From contig CM041465.1 of NCBI GenBank assembly GCA_023213395.1, positions 113,901,741 to 113,965,740 on the forward strand: DNA of 64,000 bases, written 5' to 3'. The DNA is from Cycas panzhihuaensis. Its lineage: Eukaryota > Cycadophyta. Shown here one piece after another: positions 1-12,060 of the stretch. The position numbers and the translations under genes are program-made. Every line of letters starts with the position of its first letter. Position 1 is the stretch's first letter. The notes under the pieces were generated by a model, which was given only the letters and a program-made list of their open reading frames with translations, was not told the DNA's origin and made no database searches.

Positions 1-504
1 CTCTTTCCTGTCTAGCGTTTCCTTCGCATATCCCGTTATGCTCTCCTGCAGACATGTATGCCGTCCTCGCCCTAACCTCACACGTCCATGTCGCCCCGTG
101 CACGGCATGTGTGTGCGCCCCTGTTAGGTGTGTGTGGTTATACATGGAAGGAAACGTGCATCATCCAATAAAATGTTCATAACATGAATCACCTACTACA
201 CAACATAACACTCACCCCATGCATATATACATATCAAAATCATGTCATCATACATCTTGGGAAGCTGGTGTCCTTGCAGGGGGGGTACAATCATATGGTC
301 CTATATATGACCCCCTGGAGGCCCGTGCTTTCCTCTGCCAAACTATCCATCCATGTTCATCCGCTGGGTCTCGCTCCCGGGCGCCTCATTCTTAGGTCCT
401 CCTACCCTTGACGGCCACCTGTTGTCTGTTTTCTAAGTGTTGCCTTAATCACTGATCATCTGCTTGGATTTTGTGTCACCTATGTCCTGCTCACATCTTT
501 ACCG
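1..504 (+). other. Element A spacer between integrase and RNase H
   Basis: Non-coding stretch homologous to B 36850-37340 plus 40340-40480 and to D 28700-28235. It holds a shared block around a GGAGTCCTT-like motif (about 265-330) and a pyrimidine-rich run up to the RNase H frame. It lacks the PMD segment found at this place in B, and it is also shorter here than D. No gene is seen. Confidence 0.6.
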
Positions 505-890
505 ATGGCTAAGCCGCAGAACCCTCGACCTTCAATTGCGTGGATTCTCCGCACTTCTTCCGTTATGATCTCCTCCGCCTGGGATCTTCCTCCCGAGGCT
601 ACCAACAATGAAGTCGAGTATACACCGCCATCAAGCCCTTACCGATGCCCTTCGCTTCCATCATGGACCCGTTGTTTTGCTCGCGACTCTCAAGTTGTGG
701 TGTCTCATCTCACCCAGTTCACGGTGCGATGCCCTCACTGAGGACTCTTGCTTCGCCAGATCCCTCCCGGCCCGCTTTCTCTTGTTGATATCCAAAGATA
801 TCCCTCGGGCTCTCAATGCCGAGGCGAGATAGCCTTGTTCGCCTCATCCTTGAGCGCTTTGCCTCGGCCGACCGTCCCCGAGTCTCGCTT
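505..890 (+). pseudogene. RNase H remnant of element A
   Basis: RNase H degrades the RNA strand of RNA-DNA hybrids during reverse transcription. Visible pieces in order: a broken first strand (FTDG at about 498-509), a WIL motif, EATNNEVEY carrying the acidic residue of the second helix, DSQVVVSHL with the third acidic residue, and NAEA near 815-830 for the last. The spelling NN.VEY and DSQVVV is that of the extra RNase H of Tat elements rather than the ordinary gypsy RNase H. Several frameshifts split it over two frames, so it is dead. It lies about 370 bp before the 3' LTR, as in copies B and D. Confidence 0.75.
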
Positions 891-1261
891 GGCCTTCCTG
901 CCGCCCAAGCCTCGGTAGTTGGTCGCCTCCCGCATGATCTACTCGCACCTCCGAAATCGGGTTGCTAACGAGGTAAAACTATGGTACCCACCATTTGTTC
1001 CCCACGTGGTCCTGCATGCTCCTTTGCATTCATTGTGGTGGGGCGGCCCCTACTTTGTCTCTTTCTCCCATCGGTTTCCGTGTGGCTCATGGCGGCCCTA
1101 TGTTGTCTCCACCGCCAGATCCACGCGTTCCGCCACGACACTCTCCGGCACCCTTGCCTACTGATCTGATCTTGATTGATATATCTAAATACACATAACA
1201 ACAGTTGCCAAGATTCGCCATCGCATCGCCCGAGCCGAGGCGGCGAGGCTCACGCTATAAG

Positions 1262-3803
1262 TGTTTCCGGCCCGGAATGGATACTAATCACCGACTCAGG
1301 TAAGTGCAGGTATGTCTCTGGCATTATCATCACTTTTATGTACTGATTGTCTGCTTACATATTTGCATGCGTATGACTTTGTGGGCGGCCCGGTCGTCGT
1401 CCACACCTATGTTTAGCCTATGACGACTATAGCAGGGGCACACTCTTAGCGAGTGTGGCACCCTGGTGACCGACATATTACTTCGCATTCCGCCTCCTCT
1501 CTCCTCGGATCCACCGGGTTTGTGCCACCTCCACCGTGTGATGTCTCATCGTCCGCTTGGTTAGCTTGCCACCACATTTGGGGCCTATTTCGCTCCCGTG
1601 GGCCCGCTTTCTTGGCTTGTTTGCTCCGGTGGGTGTTTTAGTTGTCCTTTAGCCTTTTACCGCTTTGCCCCGTACTGACCGGTTGGCGGGCCCCATTTGT
1701 GTCTCCAGGTGTATACCGCCGTAATCTTCGTGGTACCGTCGTGATCTTCGCAGATCACGGGAATTTTCGCAGATCACTGGAATATTCGCAGGTCGCTAAA
1801 GTTTCGTGACGACTGCCTCGCTTGTTTTTTAAAATCCGCTGTGGCAATTCAAGATTTATTGCGAAACCGCCACGTGGTTCGCGCTTTTCTCCCTCCCAGT
1901 GCCCTATTCGCGTGCATTTTAGGGTTTTGCTTTAGTACTTAAACATCTTTTGTCTCTCTCTTTGGATCTTTTTACTCACTTTTGGATTTACTCTCAAGAG
2001 GAACACTCTCCTGCTCTGCTCTCTTCTGGACTGCACTCTTCATCTGACTCTCCTTTGGCTTGGCTGAGACATTCTCTCAGCCCCTCAAACGCCTTGGAGA
2101 GGCCTCCTTTGAAGCCGTTTCGGTATTTTCTACCAGGCGGTCCCACGAGCTCCCGTTGCAGTGTTTCCGTTCCACCTCCATAGCAGGCCCCCGGCCCGCT
2201 TTCTATTCCAGATCTGGGCTGTTTGTTCCAGCCCTTCTTCGCTGTCTTTTGGCTGGGGCAAATCCCTTGCCTCCCTTTCCAGGTACTCTTCACTTTGTAT
2301 TTGTTTTTGGTGATATTTACACTTCAGCTTATTTGTTCTCATTTGTTGCTTGAGAGTTGGTTTTCCTCCCTCTTGAGGACTGCTGTACCACTCTCCCTCT
2401 GCTTGCTGCGCTTTGTCCAAGGCAGCGGCGTTGAGGGGTTGCATAGGCTTTGGAGAGGAGCTGGGTGGATTCTGCACCACCTGCCACGCTCCCTAAGCGG
2501 CTCAAAGCCCTCCAAAGCCTCCCTCTCGCCCCGTGCTACTCTTGGCTTGCAAACAAGGGTTCGAAGGCTCCCTCTGGTTGCCCAAACCAGCGCTGTCACA
2601 AGTTGCAGCGCTGATTTGGGACCCTTTATTCAGGTTTGGGTGCCATCCATAGGCCCCAACCGCGGGTTCTTGCTCCACCTTTGCTCCCGAGTTACCCGGT
2701 TTGCTCCCCGTAGCATCCCGGTTCCCCGTGGGTGTTTTTGGGTCTTTCTTGCCCCTTCTTGCGGTAGTTTCCGGCCTTGAGTCTTGACTTTCTCCTCACT
2801 GCCCGTGGCTCTTGGGGAGAGGTTTGGGCACCATTTATGATGAGGCCACCCGAGGCTTACCTTGTTGTTTCCTTTCATTTGGATCGTTCTTCTTTGGTAT
2901 TTTCCTTATTGGACTAACATTGATGCATGTACATTTAGACTCGCTTATGTTGCTAGACATATATTGCTAGATCTTTGTGTTGCATATAGGTGTTCTCCCC
3001 AAGAAGAGGAGACCTTTGTTGCTTGGTGTACTGGACGCGGAGAACGCGTTGCCGTTGCCCTTCCACCCAGAAGCGTCCCTTGCATGTGTCATATTTTATG
3101 CTATCTCATTTGCTAGTTAGCTTTCTTTCCTTCCTTTGGTATCGCATTTACTTTTCCCGGGAAGGTAAGGAAGCCCCTTCGCTGCCGCTACATTTCACAT
3201 CCCAGATGCGCTGGAGTGGTTGGGTGCTCTTCTGAAGGCTACGCCATCTCTCACGCCTTCGGCCTGTGCACGCCTGCTTCCCTTCGCACTTCGGTCTTTT
3301 TCCTTCTTTTATTCTTTTCCTAGTAATTAGAACATCGAAAGATTAAAAGGAAAATTGCCTTTTGTATTGGTTTGCGATCTGTTTGCCTTGTTGCCTGTGC
3401 TTTTGTTATTCGACGGGAAGGTTGCAGGAGTGTTCTCCTCTCTTACCCTTCCTCCCTCTTCCTTAGCCGAGCGCCTTGCTTCAGATCGTATACAGGTTAG
3501 ATTGCATAGGATTGTTCTTGGCCTATCCTTGTTAGGGTTCTGTCTCTCTCCCTTCCGGCCACCCAAGGGTGGAGGGGCCTACCTGTGTCAACCCGGGTTC
3601 GTCCTACGTATCTTCGCCCTTCGCTCAAGGCGGTGAAGGGTCACCCAGTAGTAGCCATACTCCATTGCAGATCCCGAACTCGGCCTCGGCCAAGACGGGC
3701 GCCTGCGTAGTTGCTTGCCTTGTAGGTTCCACTTCCTACCGTTTCGTCACCATCTCTCCCCCGCGCCTATCAGTCAGGCGGTTATCCCGTAGCAGCGCGT
3801 CCA
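1262..3803 (+). repeat. 3' LTR of element A (about 2.54 kb)
   Basis: Starts TGTTTCC and ends CGTCCA, the TG...CA form shared by all copies of the family. The first 60 bases match the other copies, including a perfect splice-donor-like CAGGTAAGT. A tandem U3 motif lies at about 1711-1800, a weak TATA-like site near 1938-1946, a CTTTCCAGGTACT block near 2275-2287, and a conserved GGGAAGGTAAGGAAGCCCC block near 3158-3176. The PPT that precedes the LTR in B and D is missing here and is replaced by CTATAA. Reading frames of up to 185 codons inside it are not conserved between copies. Confidence 0.8.
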
Positions 3804-4058
3804 ATATGTACACTCACCACTTGAGAATTTGAGAAATGATAGATGAAGGAGAGAAGAGAAATATGTAAACCTTATGATCATAAGCAAAGTCCTAACTCCA
3901 TATGTGGGTTTTCCCATAATGGGTTTTCGATGTATAAATCTTGCTGTCCATCCTATAGTGCCTATTTTACTGGTTTGATGTTTGATAATTATATTGATTA
4001 ATTTACTATGTCTACATACTTATAAGTTTATTATTATCACATTTTTCATATTTTAACA
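3804..4058 (+). repeat. Ty1/copia LTR tail
   Basis: The stretch holds the GGGTTTTCCCATAATGGG type motif common near the end of plant copia LTRs, and it stops with TTTTAACA directly before a Met-type primer site. Its left part was cut by element A, and no partner LTR was found. Confidence 0.5.
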
Positions 4059-4070
4059 TGGTATTGAAGT
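4059..4070 (+). other. Primer-binding site (Met tRNA type)
   Basis: TGGTATTGAAGT resembles the plant copia primer site TGGTATCAGAGC with transition changes and directly follows an AACA LTR end. A gag frame after it is not recognisable. Confidence 0.5.
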
Positions 4071-5212
4071 AATTCTAGTACTAATTTTAACACCATCAGT
4101 AGGGTAGTAATCAAGAATAACTACTTAGATCCTTTATCTTATGTATTATCAAACAACTACCTTTTTATATGATTCTCCCAATATGTTAAAGGACCTTCCT
4201 CCACCTTCTCCTTATGATCACTCAGGTCCTTTCAACTATAGTACATATTTACTCCTTCTTCCTTCCTTAGGGTTTTTATTTTTTCCTCTAAAATATTATT
4301 TTTTCCTTTGAAATCTTATTCTTCTTCTAGAATCTCCTCCTTTTCTTTTTTAAGGCTAAAAATGTTTGATTTAAATTAGATAGACATTATTATTATTGGC
4401 TCTCCATGTCCTTTATTTCCCTATTCATAAGGTATCTAGCCACCACTTACCACAAAACCTTTGACAAACTATCTATTAGGCTTCTCATTTTTACTAAAAC
4501 TTAATCTCCTTGCCCTTCTTTATTTCTTCTTATTTCCCCATCCCGTGGCCCTTTATCTAATAAATTGTAGTGTTCCCTTAGGTGAAGTTCATCTAAGTGG
4601 CTCACCCCACCTTCAAAGGTTAGTTTGGTGGTATTAGAAGGTTCCCTGGCTATTAAGGCTTAGTTACAACTTGGCATCACATTGACAACTAAGGTGCCCT
4701 AGCCTTTAGGTACTAGTTTAAAAGTTTGTAACTCTTCTTCCCCCTATTAGTGGACTTAGGTAATAGAATGAATATTGACTTTAACTTTATACTACTTACA
4801 AAGTATGTTAGAAAACAAAAAATATGCATATAGGATGCCATATCATTTATGTTCATAAAAGACTCAAATATAATAACAACATAGGACAAATATATTTGAT
4901 ATAGAAACCATTTCAAGAAAAACCCACAATAAAATATATTATTATATTTTTACAAATCTACATTGTATAATACAATAAACTTTGATCTATACTTATAGAT
5001 CATAAGTTCCTCAAATATTAATATTCAAAAATTTACATTTTCTAGCTCATATATACATCACAATATACATCAATAATATTCATACAATATTTTACCATAC
5101 TTATATTAGTCGATAAGTAGTTATAATACCACTCTCACATCCTCTCTTAATGTAAATATGGGGTCTTGAAATCTTCTTAGGGGTTTATCTATCTCTTTAT
5201 CCTTGTCAATAG
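4071..5212. other. AT-rich decayed retroelement DNA, no gene
   Basis: No reading frame with recognisable motifs. The right part (about 4900-5212) directly follows, on the minus strand, a copia RNase H tail and PPT, so it is probably the LTR of that minus-strand element. I could not find its far end or a second copy. Confidence 0.35.
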
Positions 5213-5480
5213 ACCCCCCCCTCAAGGATACTCTCATTAAATTCTGAATTTGTATGAATGTTGATAGAATTATCTTTAGTAAGAGCTTGGTGAATATGTC
5301 ATTAAGTTGATCTTTATTTAGATAATACTCAATGCATATCTTCCCTAATTTGATTTACTCTTGAATGTAATGGTGTTATATCTTGCATGTACATGATTCT
5401 TTAGAAGTGACTCCAATAGTCCCTATAATTATACAACATTTTTTGCATTGAGGCTTATTTTATGGAATGCAACCTCTTTT
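5213..5480 (-). pseudogene. Copia RNase H tail with PPT, minus strand
   Basis: Read on the minus strand, the sequence keeps the outline of the end of copia RNase H: KNHVHA near 5400 in place of KN.VYH.R, then a DQLNDIFTKLL-like end near 5290. A run of eight G follows (plus strand 5213-5225) and acts as the PPT, after which LTR-like sequence starts. Stops and frameshifts interrupt it. Upstream up to 5836 a short frame exists, but I could not tie it to a domain. Confidence 0.45.
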
Positions 5481-7552
5481 CTTTACTAAATTAAGAGGTT
5501 AGGCCACTTTAGCCATGTAGATCTCCTCTCTAAGCCTCTATTAAGGTATGTTAACATCTCATTCATTTGATGTGACTCCTAATTATATATAATTGGCAAA
5601 GTAAAGATCAATTAGACCATAATAGCATAAGGACTAGTGGAAGGTCTCCTCATAATTGATTCCTTCTTGCTACTTAAAATTATACATAATAAGCTTTCCC
5701 AACTTGTAAATTGACCAGGTTCTTTAAGGAAGGTAAAGGACTCAATCCCATATATCACTCCTCCTTCATTACAGCTTTCCATTATGAATCTCCTCTCACT
5801 GAAATCATTAGTGTTTATCATGAGTTTAATTAGCATGTTGATCCTTATTCTTTAATCATCCTCTAGGTATTCAACTATATTAGAGTCCTCGATGGTCCTC
5901 TTAGCTCATAATAGAACATATGGTTACAAACCATGTGTCTTCTTATAATGTCTCTTCATCAAAACTCCCACTAGGTCCTACTTCCATCTCAAACATATTG
6001 CTAGGTATAGAAACCTCTACATGTATATAACCACAACTTAGAAATGGAAGGAATGAAGTATAAAACCTATATGTAGATGACACTCCAACATGATATATCA
6101 TAAACTCTTCAAATTAATATTCAGACGAATTACAATATTTTTCCACTTGTAGATCATATAATTTATAAGCTTTATTTTAAACCCCATACGAATACATTCC
6201 CAACTATTGCAATCCTACTACTACAATCTACGTATATATAATAAAAGGTTTCTAACCAGTCCAACATAATTTGAGAAGATACAACTCATATACTTAGAAG
6301 GGTACCCATTAAACTACTATCGTAACAACTTTTGACAAAAAATATAGAAGGTAAATCCTTACCATGTACTAAGCATCCACATCTATATCATGGTACTATT
6401 CTTTATTTGCAACATAAACTTATATGGGGTATATAGGACATCTAATTCCTATTTTATTCAATGACAAATGTAGAAATGATTTTAAGGTATATCGTCATGC
6501 ACCTTTTCATTCACACTTCAATTCTATCACAAATACATTATTAGATCTACATCAGACTTATTCAAATATGCACAAATATTGAACCAACATCTGATAGGCT
6601 GTAAACCTCATGCTAACATAAGTTCAACCACTTAAATCATAATAGTCCACCACAAACTGATAACCACCTATATAAATAGGCCAAAAAATAATAATTTTGT
6701 ACCACTTTACCTCATACATATGATGTTAAAACACTGACATGTTAAATAAGAACACCACTTTAATATATAATAAACCACACCTTATAATAATAAATGCATA
6801 TAAACCACACCTTATAATAATAAATGTATTGACTAATGTACAACATCATTTTCTTGCCCTATAGCTCAATATTTCCATCAAACACATGCCCTTGCCACCC
6901 TTATATCAATCAATGAATATCCATTGATGTTGGTATCTCACCTATTAATTATGCTATATTATATTAATCAGTGAAAACTATTAATTTGATAACACTCACC
7001 CAATAAACTCTCTGAAGTAAACACATATAAGAGAAGCATACCATAACTACATATCACCAACAAAGAATTCCATTAAAACATGGCCTCATACACACCTTAG
7101 ACCATCATTATAAAACCCCTAAAATATATCATATGCCATATATAATTACTGGTATATTTCTCCTTATAAATTTAACCTTGTAGATTCAGATCAACAAAAG
7201 TAAAACCAAATTAACACAAGTGCGCAAATAGATCATGAATAATAAATTACCAAAAAGAGTACTAAAATACTTTCTCTTCAAGATAATAATACTCAACAAC
7301 CATTATATGTGATATGCAACCCTTTAAATATACATGCAAGGGTTTTCTTCTTTATGATTCTATTGGTGGCCCTAGTGTCCTTACATCTTATTAGACAACT
7401 TAGCGGCCCATACACAAATCTTAATAAGTATATTAATCCTTAAGCTATTGGTGGCTTATGCTTGCTAATGCCAAGGAAAGGTAGGGTTATGTTATAGGTT
7501 CCCCCCTCTGAGATGTTGAGTCTTCACAGCATTATAGATGAGGATATTACTA
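5481..7552. other. Unassigned AT-rich DNA
   Basis: About 2 kb with no coding motif I recognise on either strand and no LTR pair. It is probably decayed copia-like sequence, judging from its neighbours. It holds one 30-bp tandem duplication (6771-6830). Confidence 0.4.
6771..6830. repeat. 30-bp tandem duplication
   Basis: The unit TAAACCACACCTTATAATAA plus ten more bases occurs twice back to back with differences only in the last few bases. Confidence 0.8.
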
Positions 7553-7891
7553 TACAAACTCGTTAGATTCCTAAGTGGTTTTATTTGTATCACAGTCGAT
7601 CCACTGTACTAAGTATTAAAAAATAGTGTGATTCCAGAGGTAGCACTAGCGACTAGCAAGGATTTTATTAGGGAGGATTGTAAGAGTTTACTCTTTAGAG
7701 AGAATGGGTAACATGGTATGGGATGTAACTTTAGATTTGAGGTATTTTTTTAAGCAGGAAACATGGAAAACATTATGGATATTGGTTTTTGGGGGGAGTT
7801 CAAAGGTATAGGCAAGTTCACCAATTTTGTGGAGGATTTTATAAGGGACATAGTAACAAGGGATTATTTTATGCCCTTGATGTGATATAAG
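7553..7891 (-). pseudogene. Chromovirus integrase C-terminus and chromodomain fragment
   Basis: On the minus strand the sequence reads VPYKILHKIG, then YTFELPP and IHNVFHVSCLKKYL, the signature of the Ty3/gypsy integrase C-terminal domain. Further on come ILASR and YLVQWIDCDTN, the core of a chromodomain, which places it in the chromovirus branch. Chromodomains steer integration to marked chromatin. The upstream part of pol is missing because copia element J was inserted at 7892, and I did not find the missing part on the far side of J. There are stops within the chromodomain. Confidence 0.75.
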
Positions 7892-8190
7892 TAAAGGAAG
7901 TATAGATCCAGGGAATAAATCACTCACATGTACATAATGGAAATAGAGAATAAAAAAGAGATGAAATAAGATATGAGAGCAAGCTTGGAGGTGAGAATGA
8001 ATAATGACTTCCTCCTTGAGATTTCACCTTTTATTATTGAGGATGAGCATTAGGGTTAGGATTTTCCTACCTAATGACATGAACCTGAAATTACATCTAA
8101 ATGTACATAAAGTACATTTCATTAAGAGACTAATGCTAATCAATATATCCTAAGGTCATATAATTAATCTACACAAATGACCTTGATACA
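7892..8190 (-). repeat. 3' LTR of element J
   Basis: About 299 bp, matching 15159-15453 along its whole length. It ends next to the chromovirus fragment at 7891. In the minus-strand sense it begins TGTATCAAGG. Confidence 0.9.
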
Positions 8191-8191
8191 T

Positions 8192-8214
8192 AACCTCTTT
8201 CAATCCCCCCCTTA
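8192..8214 (-). other. Polypurine tract of element J
   Basis: On the minus strand a run of seven G followed by ATTGAAAGAGG directly precedes the LTR start. This is where plus-strand DNA synthesis starts. Confidence 0.8.
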
Positions 8215-8689
8215 ATGGTGGAAGGTCATTTTTAAGAAAATCTATTCTATGAGGTCGTTATTTGAGTCTCATTATTACATTGAAATTCTAAATGACACTT
8301 TTGTGGGAAAACCCTCATAGGGAATAAAAACCCATGAACTTTCTAAGATCTATAGACCCTTTTATAAATCAATGTGGCTAAGGTGACTCTTTGATATAGG
8401 TTGATGGCCAAACAACTTAAATGTGTAGCTTAATCTGCTAAGTCTCCATATACCATCTGGTCATCCCCTATACCCTTTTGGGTTTTCATAGGTTCTGATT
8501 TTCTAAAACTAATATGACCCTTATCCTTACGTGCCCACATGGGGTTTTCACAAAAAGGATAGAGCAGAGACTTACTCTTATTCTTCTGCACCTATAAGGG
8601 ATTTTCACGAAGAGAATAGAGTATGATGATCCTATTACCATCTTCATTGATCAATCGAAGATGGAGGCCCTAAGGCCAGGCTGCCTTTA
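8215..8689 (-). other. 3' non-coding region of J with repeated motif
   Basis: No coding sequence. Two related 30-base units sit at 8534-8566 and 8591-8620 (GGGGTTTTCACAAAAAGGAT and GGGATTTTCACGAAGAGAAT on the plus strand), with weaker relatives near 8301-8332 and 8470-8492. They may be part of the untranslated region used in reverse transcription or packaging; this is inference. Confidence 0.5.
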
Positions 8690-10160
8690 GAACTGTTTAA
8701 ACTTCACCTTTTACAGCAATTTGGTGAAGATATCAGCCACTTGATCTATTGTGGGGTAATATTCCAGTTGAATTGTGCTATCATAAATAAGTTCTCTAAT
8801 CATGTTGACTTTCATACTTATATGTTTGGTATAATCATGAAGTACAAGATTTTTCTCTGTGTAGATTACTGATTAATTATCTACATGAAGATTGGTAGGA
8901 CTTGTTTGGGTGATATTCAATGTTTCTAATAATTTTCTAAGCCATATCACCTCCCTGTTAGTCTTATAAGTAATAATGTATTCAGCTTGGGTAATTGAAT
9001 TTGTAACTATCTTCTATCATCTGGATCTCCATGATATCGATGTTGTTCCAAGAAATATTACATACCTAGATGCAGATCTTCCTCTATCTTTATCTCCTGT
9101 AAATCCTACATCTATGTATGCAGAGAGCTTGAAGTCTAAATTAGGTTCATATAATAGACCATATATGTTAGTTGTCTTAAGGTATCTTAACGCTTGCACT
9201 ACTACCTGCCAATGATTCTACTTAGGATTTATCATGTAATGAGCAAGAATTCCGACAGGGTGTGCAATATCTAGCCTTATATTAGTAGTGTAGATGACAC
9301 TACTTACAAGTTTCTTGTAAAGTGTTTCATCTGCCTCCCTAGTGTCACCTTCAACTAAGAGTTTGGTATTAGGGTCCATAGGTAATATCACTGGTCATGC
9401 ATCTTCTAACTAAAACTTGGTTAGAAGATCATTGATATATTTTTCTTGGGAGAGGAAATTTTTTTTATTCTTTTGGGTTACTTCAATTCCCAAGTAATAT
9501 TTCATCAAACTGAGGTTAGACAATTCAAATATTTTTCCAAGGTCCTTTTTCAGTTGGCTTACTACCTGTTTACTATTACCTGTTACTAGCATGTCATCCA
9601 CAAAGATTATGAGATAAGTGACTTTATCCTTATGGTGCTTGATGAACAATGTTGCATCAATATCTTGGTAGTCACAAACCTCGTATCCAAGTTGCCTCAT
9701 TCTTTCAGACAACTTGGTAAATCAAGCATGAGGGACTTGTCTAAGGCCATACAAGGACTTTCTGAGCCTACAAGCCTTATGCTCTTGACCTTCGATCTCA
9801 TATCCTTCTAGTTGAGCCATGCAAATTTCTTATTTAAGATCTCCATTAAGAAACGTAGTCTTAATATTGAGTTGGTGGATTTTCCAACCCTATTGAGTAG
9901 CCAAGGCCATAAGAGTTCTAATTATAGGCCACTTGGTTATAGATACAAAGACTTCAGTATAGTCGATGCCTTCTCTTTATGTAGATCCTTTAGCTACCAA
10001 CCTCACCTTATGTTTTTCAAGGGTGTTGTCTGATCTATATTTGTTTTTGAACACCTATTTATTTTGAACTACCTTTCTGCCAAGTGGTAAATCAATGAGC
10101 TCCCATGTACCGTTCTTGATAAGAGATTGGCACTCTTCATTCATAGCATTTCTCTAAACT
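8690..10160 (-). pseudogene. J reverse transcriptase and RNase H
   Basis: Copies the element RNA into DNA. RT motifs in order on the minus strand: TWELIDLPLGRK at about 10100, HKVRLVAKG near 9995, LNGDLK near 9845, LYGLRQVPHA near 9740, the catalytic FVDDMLVTGNS at about 9600, and YYLGIEVTQ near 9490. RNase H follows with YIDVGFTGDKD near 9110 (aspartate kept), ISWRSR near 9020, AEYI near 8975, a VDN motif near 8860, KHISMK near 8825 and DQVADIFTKLL near 8730. Several stops and frameshifts interrupt it, so it cannot be translated in one piece. It is a standard copia RT-RH, preceded by the integrase of the same element. Confidence 0.9.
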
Positions 10161-10999
10161 ATATGTTTTATAACTTCTTGGTACGTTAGGGGATTTTCAT
10201 TAAGAGTAAGATGCAATTCTACCAGTTCAAGCTCAATATATAATGATTCCTGCATCCTTGTTATATGGGAACTTTGAGTGCCAGTTTTTCCCATCTCATC
10301 TGGTCGTGTGCCTTTATTAAGTTAGTGGGCTTCTTGAGATCCTTGAGTTAGGAATGAAGTCCTCATTTCCTCAACTTCTTAGTTCTCATCTTGTTCATTA
10401 AAATGATTATTTTATGAGGAGGATGTTGATGTGCCTGAGGAAGATAGTCCTTCTACCATTGTTTTGCCTTTGTCAATTGAAGATGGAGAGGATGGTTCTT
10501 CTATAATGGCTTTACCTTTGTTAACTTTGTTATCTTTAAAGGATAGTGCTAGATGTACACTCATCGGCTTAGAGTAACAACTTATATCCTCTAAGGCTTT
10601 ATTCTCAGCTTCCAATATTTAGAGTAATTTATGTTTGTCCCCCACCCCCCAAATTTTAGAATCTGAACATCATACTTAATAACATGATTATAGCAGTGTG
10701 AGGGTACTTTGAAGTTTAGTTTAAGTAACTGATCCTTTATCTTTGTAAAAATGACATGTTTGGTAGTGATGATTTTTTGTTATAAAGGTATGAAAACCTT
10801 ATACCCTTTCTTATCCATAGGGTATCCAACAAAGATGTATTTAAGTGCCCTTAGCTGGAGTTTATTTCGATCTATATCCAGAATGTAGGCATAGCATGTG
10901 GAGCCAAAAATTTTGAAGTAGTGAACAATGGGAGCTTACCCTAACCACTTTTCATTAGGTGCTTGTCCTTCCTTTGATGGGCTAACAACATTAATACAA

Positions 11000-12060
11000 T
11001 AAATAACTATCCATATTACTTTGGCCCATAGGTAAGTAGGTACATTTTTGTATATCAACATAGCCCAAGCCATGCTTATGATTATCCTATTCATGTACTT
11101 GATAACTTCATTTTATTGTGGGGTACCTACTATTGTTGTTTGATGCTTGATACCATAGTTTCGAAGGTAGATTTTAAACTTGTGAGGTATATTCACCACT
11201 ATTATTAGTTTGAAGATATTTTAAGTTGATAACCTGACTCTTTTTTAGTGAGGGCTTTGAATTCTTTGAATACATAGAAGGCTTCATCTTTCTTATGTAG
11301 AAAAGCTACCCATACTTTTCTAGTGAAATCATCAATGAAAGAGATGTAATATAACTTATCCTTTAGTGAAGGAATGGGCATTAGCCCGTACAAATCAGAG
11401 TGTACCAATTGTAATGGATGGCTCGATTTTCACTAACTTTTGGGAAATGGTTGTCGATGTGATTTGGAAATGATATAAGCTTCACATTTAAAGGGATTAG
11501 AGAAGAACTTTGGAAGATTTGGAAGAGTGTTAGAAAGATCTCTAAGTCTATCAATGTGAACATAGCCCATGCAAGCATTCTAAAGAGCTTTTGGTGACAA
11601 CATTGGATGGGTTAAGATGGAATTAAATGTAAATTCTTCATCGACACAAGGGCTTTAGGCACAATGGGCTTCAGAAGATAGAGAACCATTCAGTTGAAAG
11701 AGTTTGCCAGAGAGATATCTAGTCAAAACCACCTGATTAGTTGGAGGGTAAATGTCCTGGAGAGTTGGGTCATTTATGGTTACACTTAGATCAAATCCAC
11801 GAGATACAAGTGTAGATAAGGAGAGTAGGTTTTGTTTGATATTGGGTAATTATAAGACATCAAGCAATGTAAAATATTCTAAGCTTGGGAGTTTTAGGTG
11901 AATGTTACCAATTCCTTCAATAGGTTATTATGATTTATCAGCCATGTGAACTCCTTGAGCATTTGACTCAAATGTTTGATATAAACTATGATTGTATATC
12001 ATATGTTAAGTTGCTCCTATGTCCATGATCCATTATCCTTCGATTGAAGCCATACTATTT
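11000..12060 (-). pseudogene. J protease and integrase
   Basis: The protease core WIMDIGAT (about 12003-12035) replaces the usual DSG by DIG, so the active site is altered. The copia pre-integrase segment ends in MGYVHIDRLRDL near 11560. Integrase begins LVHSDLYGLMPIPS near 11390, keeping the first catalytic aspartate, and continues FIDDFTRKVWV and FKEFKALT. The second half of the core is largely lost in stops between 11200 and 11000. Between 10160 and 11000 lies the low-complexity hinge that joins integrase to RT; it is Ser/Lys-rich and opens near 10412-10615. Confidence 0.85.

Larger units (their letters stand above)
1..3803 (+). mobile_element. Element A: 3' part of a Tat-like Ty3/gypsy retrotransposon
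   Basis: The sequence enters from the left edge just downstream of where integrase would end: bases 20-80 align with the stretch after integrase in copy B near 36850. It then carries an RNase H remnant and a 3' LTR of about 2.5 kb. The right boundary at 3803 is the conserved LTR end (GCGCGTCCA) and is not followed by a primer site, so this is the 3' LTR and foreign DNA starts at 3804. This copy is clearly richer in CG dinucleotides than all other copies, so it is probably younger or less deaminated, although its reading frames are broken. Confidence 0.8.

Noticed and set aside
2130-2480. Overlapping minus-strand frames in LTR A (116 and 99 codons)
   Set aside because: They are shadows in a GC-rich LTR with no conservation.
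2223-2780. 185-codon plus-strand frame in LTR A
   Set aside because: It lies wholly in LTR sequence, has Ser/Leu/Arg-rich content without motifs, and is not open in B, C or E.
4713-4916. 67-codon minus-strand frame in AT-rich DNA
   Set aside because: No motif; within sequence that looks like a decayed LTR.
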